From: Ignelater luminosus | Lineage: Eukaryota; Arthropoda; Insecta; Coleoptera; Elateridae | Reading direction: 5' to 3' | NCBI GenBank assembly: GCA_011009095.1 | Contig: VTPC01008715.1 | Location: 1 to 64,000 of the forward strand | DNA length: 64,000 bases | In this document: piece after piece, positions 60,186 to 64,000 of the stretch | How positions within the stretch are numbered: the first letter of the stretch is position 1 | Layout: every line of letters begins with the position of its first letter | Notes under the pieces: model-generated | The model's database searches: none | Told to the model about the DNA's origin: nothing | What the model saw: only the letters and a program-made list of their open reading frames with translations | Translations under genes and position numbers: made by a program

Positions 60186-63100
60186 TGTTGAGTTTATGTA
60201 TTATCTTTGTATGTACAATTCTAAGCAGTGGAAGTGCAGAGTACATAAAAAAAGTAAGTAAAATCCCAACTGAAGTTGTAAACATACATCTATCTACTTG
60301 TTACATTGAGTATTAAGTACAAAAAATTGATGTATGGAATAGAAAAGTGGTAAACTTAATATTGAGCTAATGTAAGTACCTACATTTGCTTTTCTCGATA
60401 ATGGTATACCAGGATGGAAGCCTGATTCTTTCGTTGACATCTATTCAGTGCTCAAATTGGAATGATTTAACAAAGGGGATACTAAGAAATAGATTCAATT
60501 CATAATTTTCACAATATCTCATTAGAAGTTTAAGAAATCTAACGAGAAGGATGCTTTTCTCAAAAGAATTTAACAAGGGTAACAGCGGCCTCTTGTATCC
60601 TCCTTAATTTGAGCATTGGATCTATTTAGTATTTATACATTTCTAATTTGTAAATAAATCCTAAATCCTTTATAACTCATTATTTTAATGAAGAATGTAT
60701 TTCAGGTTGAAGATTTTGTAAAAAGTGGCCATACAAACAATTGGGCAGTTTTAGTTGATACCTCTAGGTTTTGGTTTAATTATCGCCATGTTGCTAATGT
60801 ATTATCTATATATAGAAGTGTAAAACGTTTGGGAATTCCAGATAGTCAAATTATATTAATGATAGCTGATGATATGGCTTGCAATCCTAGAAATCCTTCA
60901 CCTGCAACAGTATATAATAATGCTAATCAATTTATAAATGTTTATGGAGATGATGTTGAGGTTGATTATAGGGGTTACGAGGTGTGTAATGATGTATCAT
61001 TTTGTAATTCAAAATATTGCAAATTGTTACTTTATGTTTTCTGAAACAAAAATTTTGTGTCTTAAAATATTTGGACGAATAATGTGAAATGCATTACTCT
61101 AGGTAACAGTCGAAAACTTTGTTAGATTGCTAACTGGAAGATTGCCACCAGGTACACCCAGATCCAAACAATTGTTGACTGATGAAGGCAGCAATATTCT
61201 TGTGTACTTAACAGGTCATGGAGGTGATGGATTTCTTAAATTTCAAGATTCTGAAGAAATCACTAGTCAAGAAATGGCAGATGCTTTAGAACAGATGTGG
61301 CAAAAGCAAAGGTAGGTTTGTTATTAAATTTTGTTTTATGCTTACAAATGCATTTGTTGCTTTTGCATTATGGTAATCTTGCAATGTATTACATGCTGTT
61401 TTCTCGGTTCACTGCACAACTTCAGATGGTGGTTTTGCTGTGGCTAGAAATAAGAAAAAACCTGGACAAATTTTTTTTAAACATTGCTGAAGTGCTGTAG
61501 CTCCCCAAAGTTTTTCTAAAAAAAAGATGATGTTTTGTATGCTGTATATGTGCATTCACACAGTAGTTTTAAAGACGAATAAATATAAATAGCTCTAAGC
61601 TTTAAACTATTCCTCAGGGAACCTTCTTATGTTCTCAGAATTACATTTTATATATTTCTTTAATATCTTTCTATTCATTGCAAACATTTAAGGATTCATC
61701 TTTTGCCATTTTCCAGGAAATGGCCACATTTACATAAAGATAGAAAACAAATTTTTTCTTATTAAACATGCTACTTAACAGCATTAGAATTCACATAGTT
61801 CCCTCAAATATGGAGCTATTTGTTAATGCCCATTAGAATGTATTAAAAGCATATTTCTTTTGTTTTAGTAATTGTTGCATAACAAATGCAATTTATTTGA
61901 CTAAAATGCACATTTGTCATGTGTTTGATATTACAATTAGGTACCCATGGCACACTATTAAGAAAAATGGTTTTCAATTCATAATTTGTACATAAGACAA
62001 TAACTATATCAAACTGAAAAGCATTTAAAACATGCTAAGCATTCCATTTAAAATAATTTGTGTTTACTTTCCATCGCTGAAGTAAAACAAAAACACTTTA
62101 AAGAAAATCTGATCTAGTAAGCTATGACTTTTTTGAGAAAACAAAAACATCAGTAGATTGATCCCCAAAATAGGCAACTTTTTTCTAATTTAAGTAACTT
62201 CGTATCTCTTATAATTTCTGTAGCATAAACCACTAAGAGTTAATAGAAGGAAATGTCCTGTTTTTACCAAAACTTGGTTGGGGGAGGACGAAGCTTCATA
62301 GGGGAGTGTATCTCTTAGTTTTGACCTTGGAATATATATATATATACTCAAAGTTGTTCCATGAATTAATTTGTTTTAGATATCACGAATTGTTCTTCAT
62401 GATTGATACATGTCAAGCTGCATCTATGTATGAAAGATTTTATTCACCAAACATTTTGGCTGTAGCTAGTAGTTTAGTTGGGGAAGATTCTTTGTCAGTA
62501 AGTATTTTATAAACATAGAAATTGAATCAGTTGTTCCAAAAAGAAATGTAGCTGATCTAAAAACCAATCATTATTAAAATATCTGATGCCTATTGTCTAT
62601 GTAAAAAGTTGTTAAATTCTGTTTTAAGAAATTATACAGTGTTGGGCACTTTAAAAATATTGAGTAATACTGATGCTGTTTGATTAAGATTTTGCATGCA
62701 GGGGCTTTGCTAGTACTAAGGATATTTAAAGTGCTTCATACTTTTGCTCAACACTGTGTTTGAAGTAATAGAATGACTGCTGACATAAGCATACCTACTA
62801 CAAAGCAATTTGTAGTAAAAGCCTGCTTTAATAAAAAAATGGACTTACACTTTTGATGCAACTGATTTAATTGTATTCTATGAGTGTATATATTATGAGA
62901 TTTTATTTGGGTTAGGAACAGTTAATTGTTGCATTTTACTTTTTTATGAATGAAAATTAAATTCTTCATAGAAATTAATTTTTTCTTAAAAACAATCAAA
63001 CTCAAAGCTCATGTTAACACAAACTTATTGCGAATAGCCAATTTTTGTGTGATTGAAAAACATTATTTCATATAATACAAAACATGTATAATTTTATTTT

Positions 63101-63519
63101 AATAGCACCATGTCGATCCAGCAATTGGCGTGTACATAATAGATCGTTATACGTACTATGCTTTGGAGTTTCTAGAAAGAGTAAATGCAAGCAGTGATAA
63201 AACCATTGGAGAATTTGTAAGTTTTTTTTAGTATCTAAGTAGTTTTTAAACAACTGTATACTTCTTTCAATTCCAGTTAACTGTTTGTCCTAAGAGACTA
63301 TGCATATCAACTGTTGGCGTGCGGAGAGACTTGTTTAAAAGAGATCCATATAAAGTACCAGTGACAGACTTCTTTGGATCTGTTAGACCAGTTGAACTCT
63401 TACAAGATATAGAAAATGAAACACAAGAAATTACATATGAAAAACAAGTTACACTTAGTACTAAAAGCAAGTATAGATTTGTACCACAGCTTGAGAATTT
63501 TTCTGTATTGTCTAAATAA
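60182..63519 (+). CDS. PIGK: PIGK/GPI8, catalytic subunit of GPI transamidase
   Basis: Caspase-like Cys protease of the ER-membrane complex that cuts the C-terminal signal of precursors and attaches the GPI anchor. Six exons join in phase to 342 residues: 60182-60253, 60706-60981, 61103-61311, 62380-62497, 63106-63216 and 63277-63519 (TAA 63517-63519), all GT..AG. Exon 1 encodes a signal peptide ([19 protein letters not shown]). Diagnostic motifs are [49 protein letters not shown] and the catalytic His155 in [12 protein letters not shown]. The catalytic Cys197 is in [29 protein letters not shown] lies near the end. By constant offset, Cys83 corresponds to the human Cys that bonds to PIG-T. 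Human PIGK has about 395 residues with a C-terminal membrane helix; here the protein stops at [14 protein letters not shown] with none visible. Whether that is normal for this lineage or a missed exon is open. Confidence 0.96.
61312..62379. other. PIGK intron 3
   Basis: A 1.07 kb intron with donor GTAGGTTTG and acceptor TTTGTTTTAG. It contains the second copy of the repeat seen at 50141-50198 (62163-62230) and a short TA run near 62331-62345. No other feature. Confidence 0.6.
62163..62230. repeat. dispersed repeat, copy 2 (matches 50141-50198)
   Basis: Same block order as the copy at 50141-50198: GGCAAC, a T-run, CTAATTTAA, then CAACTT or TAACTT with TATCT. It lies in PIGK intron 3. Confidence 0.55.
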
Positions 63520-63520
63520 A
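63515..63520 (+). promoter_or_regulatory. AATAAA overlapping the PIGK stop codon
   Basis: The only AATAAA close to the end of PIGK overlaps its TAA (63517-63519). If used, the 3' UTR would be only some 10-30 bases. No other canonical signal is obvious in the next 200 bases. Confidence 0.35.
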
Positions 63521-64000
63521 TATAACAAACACTTTTTGTTGTCTTATATTTCAATACTGCCGCAATCATTAAAAAATTAACAAACATATCAAAAGAGCTA
63601 CACAATCTGACAGAAAAGTGAACCACCTCATTCTTCAGTCTCCTATTTTTATTTGAATAACTAATATGTGGTTGATTGTAGAATACAACATTTTGTAATT
63701 TTTGTATTACCTATTTAACACTATGAACATCATCAGTCAGTATGAAACTATCTAGACACAATTAATGTTTACATAGTCAATTAAACGGTGTTTATTCCTT
63801 TAGTTGTTTTTCACATAAAAACTAATACACCCTGTTTGTGTTGTTGGGCTAAGCTAAATTGAGCAGTTTCTAGATTTGTTTAAGCTAGAAATTTGTTTTG
63901 TATCCAATGATTTACAACCTGCCTACTTACAGGTCGCACGTTATAACTTATAATAGTCTACAAAGTAGAAAAAGCTATTGTCAGTGTCGTAACAAGATTT
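63521..64000. other. PIGK downstream flank, no gene recognised
   Basis: AT-rich sequence to the window end. An isolated ACACCCTGTTT lies at 63828-63838. No exon is recognised. Confidence 0.45.

Noticed and set aside
43943..63519. Idea that SART3, CNBP and PIGK form a functional cluster
   Set aside because: Their roles differ, spacing is large and strands are mixed; shared neighbourhood is better explained as ordinary gene order.
1..64000. CRISPR arrays, bacterial operons, tRNA or rRNA genes
   Set aside because: No regularly spaced repeats, no operon-like gene packing and no cloverleaf or rRNA core sequence was recognised on either strand.

Overview
The window is AT-rich eukaryotic DNA, almost certainly from an insect. 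It has intron-containing genes with GT..AG splice sites, insect-type orthologues (PC2/amontillado, a TGIF-class TALE homeobox gene, SART3, CNBP, PIGK), DD34D mariner elements, a hAT element, non-LTR retrotransposons and many short elements ending in ACAGGGTG. A run of exactly 400 N (42626-43025) marks it as a draft scaffold. The species cannot be named from sequence alone.

Layout. 1-14121 holds no recognisable host exon but carries three mariner copies (1478-2787, about 5113-6060, 11857-13152), a degenerate Jockey/CR1-type LINE (6318-8022) and a possible second LINE relic (10590-11590). 14122-22776 is the 3' half of the neuroendocrine convertase 2 gene (amontillado/PC2) on the plus strand. 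Its 7.2 kb last intron contains a dead RTE-like LINE, itself split by a foldback element. 25726-30271 is a complete but frameshifted hAT element with target-site duplication. 33546-37039 is a TGIF/achintya-vismay-like homeobox gene on the plus strand. 37816-42625 is repeat-rich intergenic DNA with short inverted-repeat elements and the gap. 43943-47200 (minus) is SART3, complete in three coding exons. 47201-55347 is mostly featureless AT-rich DNA with short repeats. 55348-55788 (minus) is CNBP, with a probable 5' UTR exon near 58.1 kb. 60182-63519 (plus) is PIGK, the catalytic subunit of the GPI transamidase, complete in six coding exons.

The host genes have unrelated jobs: neuropeptide maturation, homeodomain transcription control, spliceosome recycling, nucleic-acid binding and GPI anchoring. 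They look like ordinary neighbours rather than a functional cluster. For SART3, PIGK and the in-window part of amon, splice phases were checked and each joined frame is open (802, 342 and 331 residues). For the homeobox gene the frame closes at 303 residues if a proposed 16-nt first coding exon is right.

I see no evidence for a previously undescribed biological system. The most interesting items are two mariner copies each inactivated by apparently one lesion, the nested insertions inside the amon intron, the hAT element with clear ends, a PIGK lacking a visible C-terminal membrane anchor and carrying a tiny upstream ORF, and a recurring ACAGGGTG-ended repeat family.
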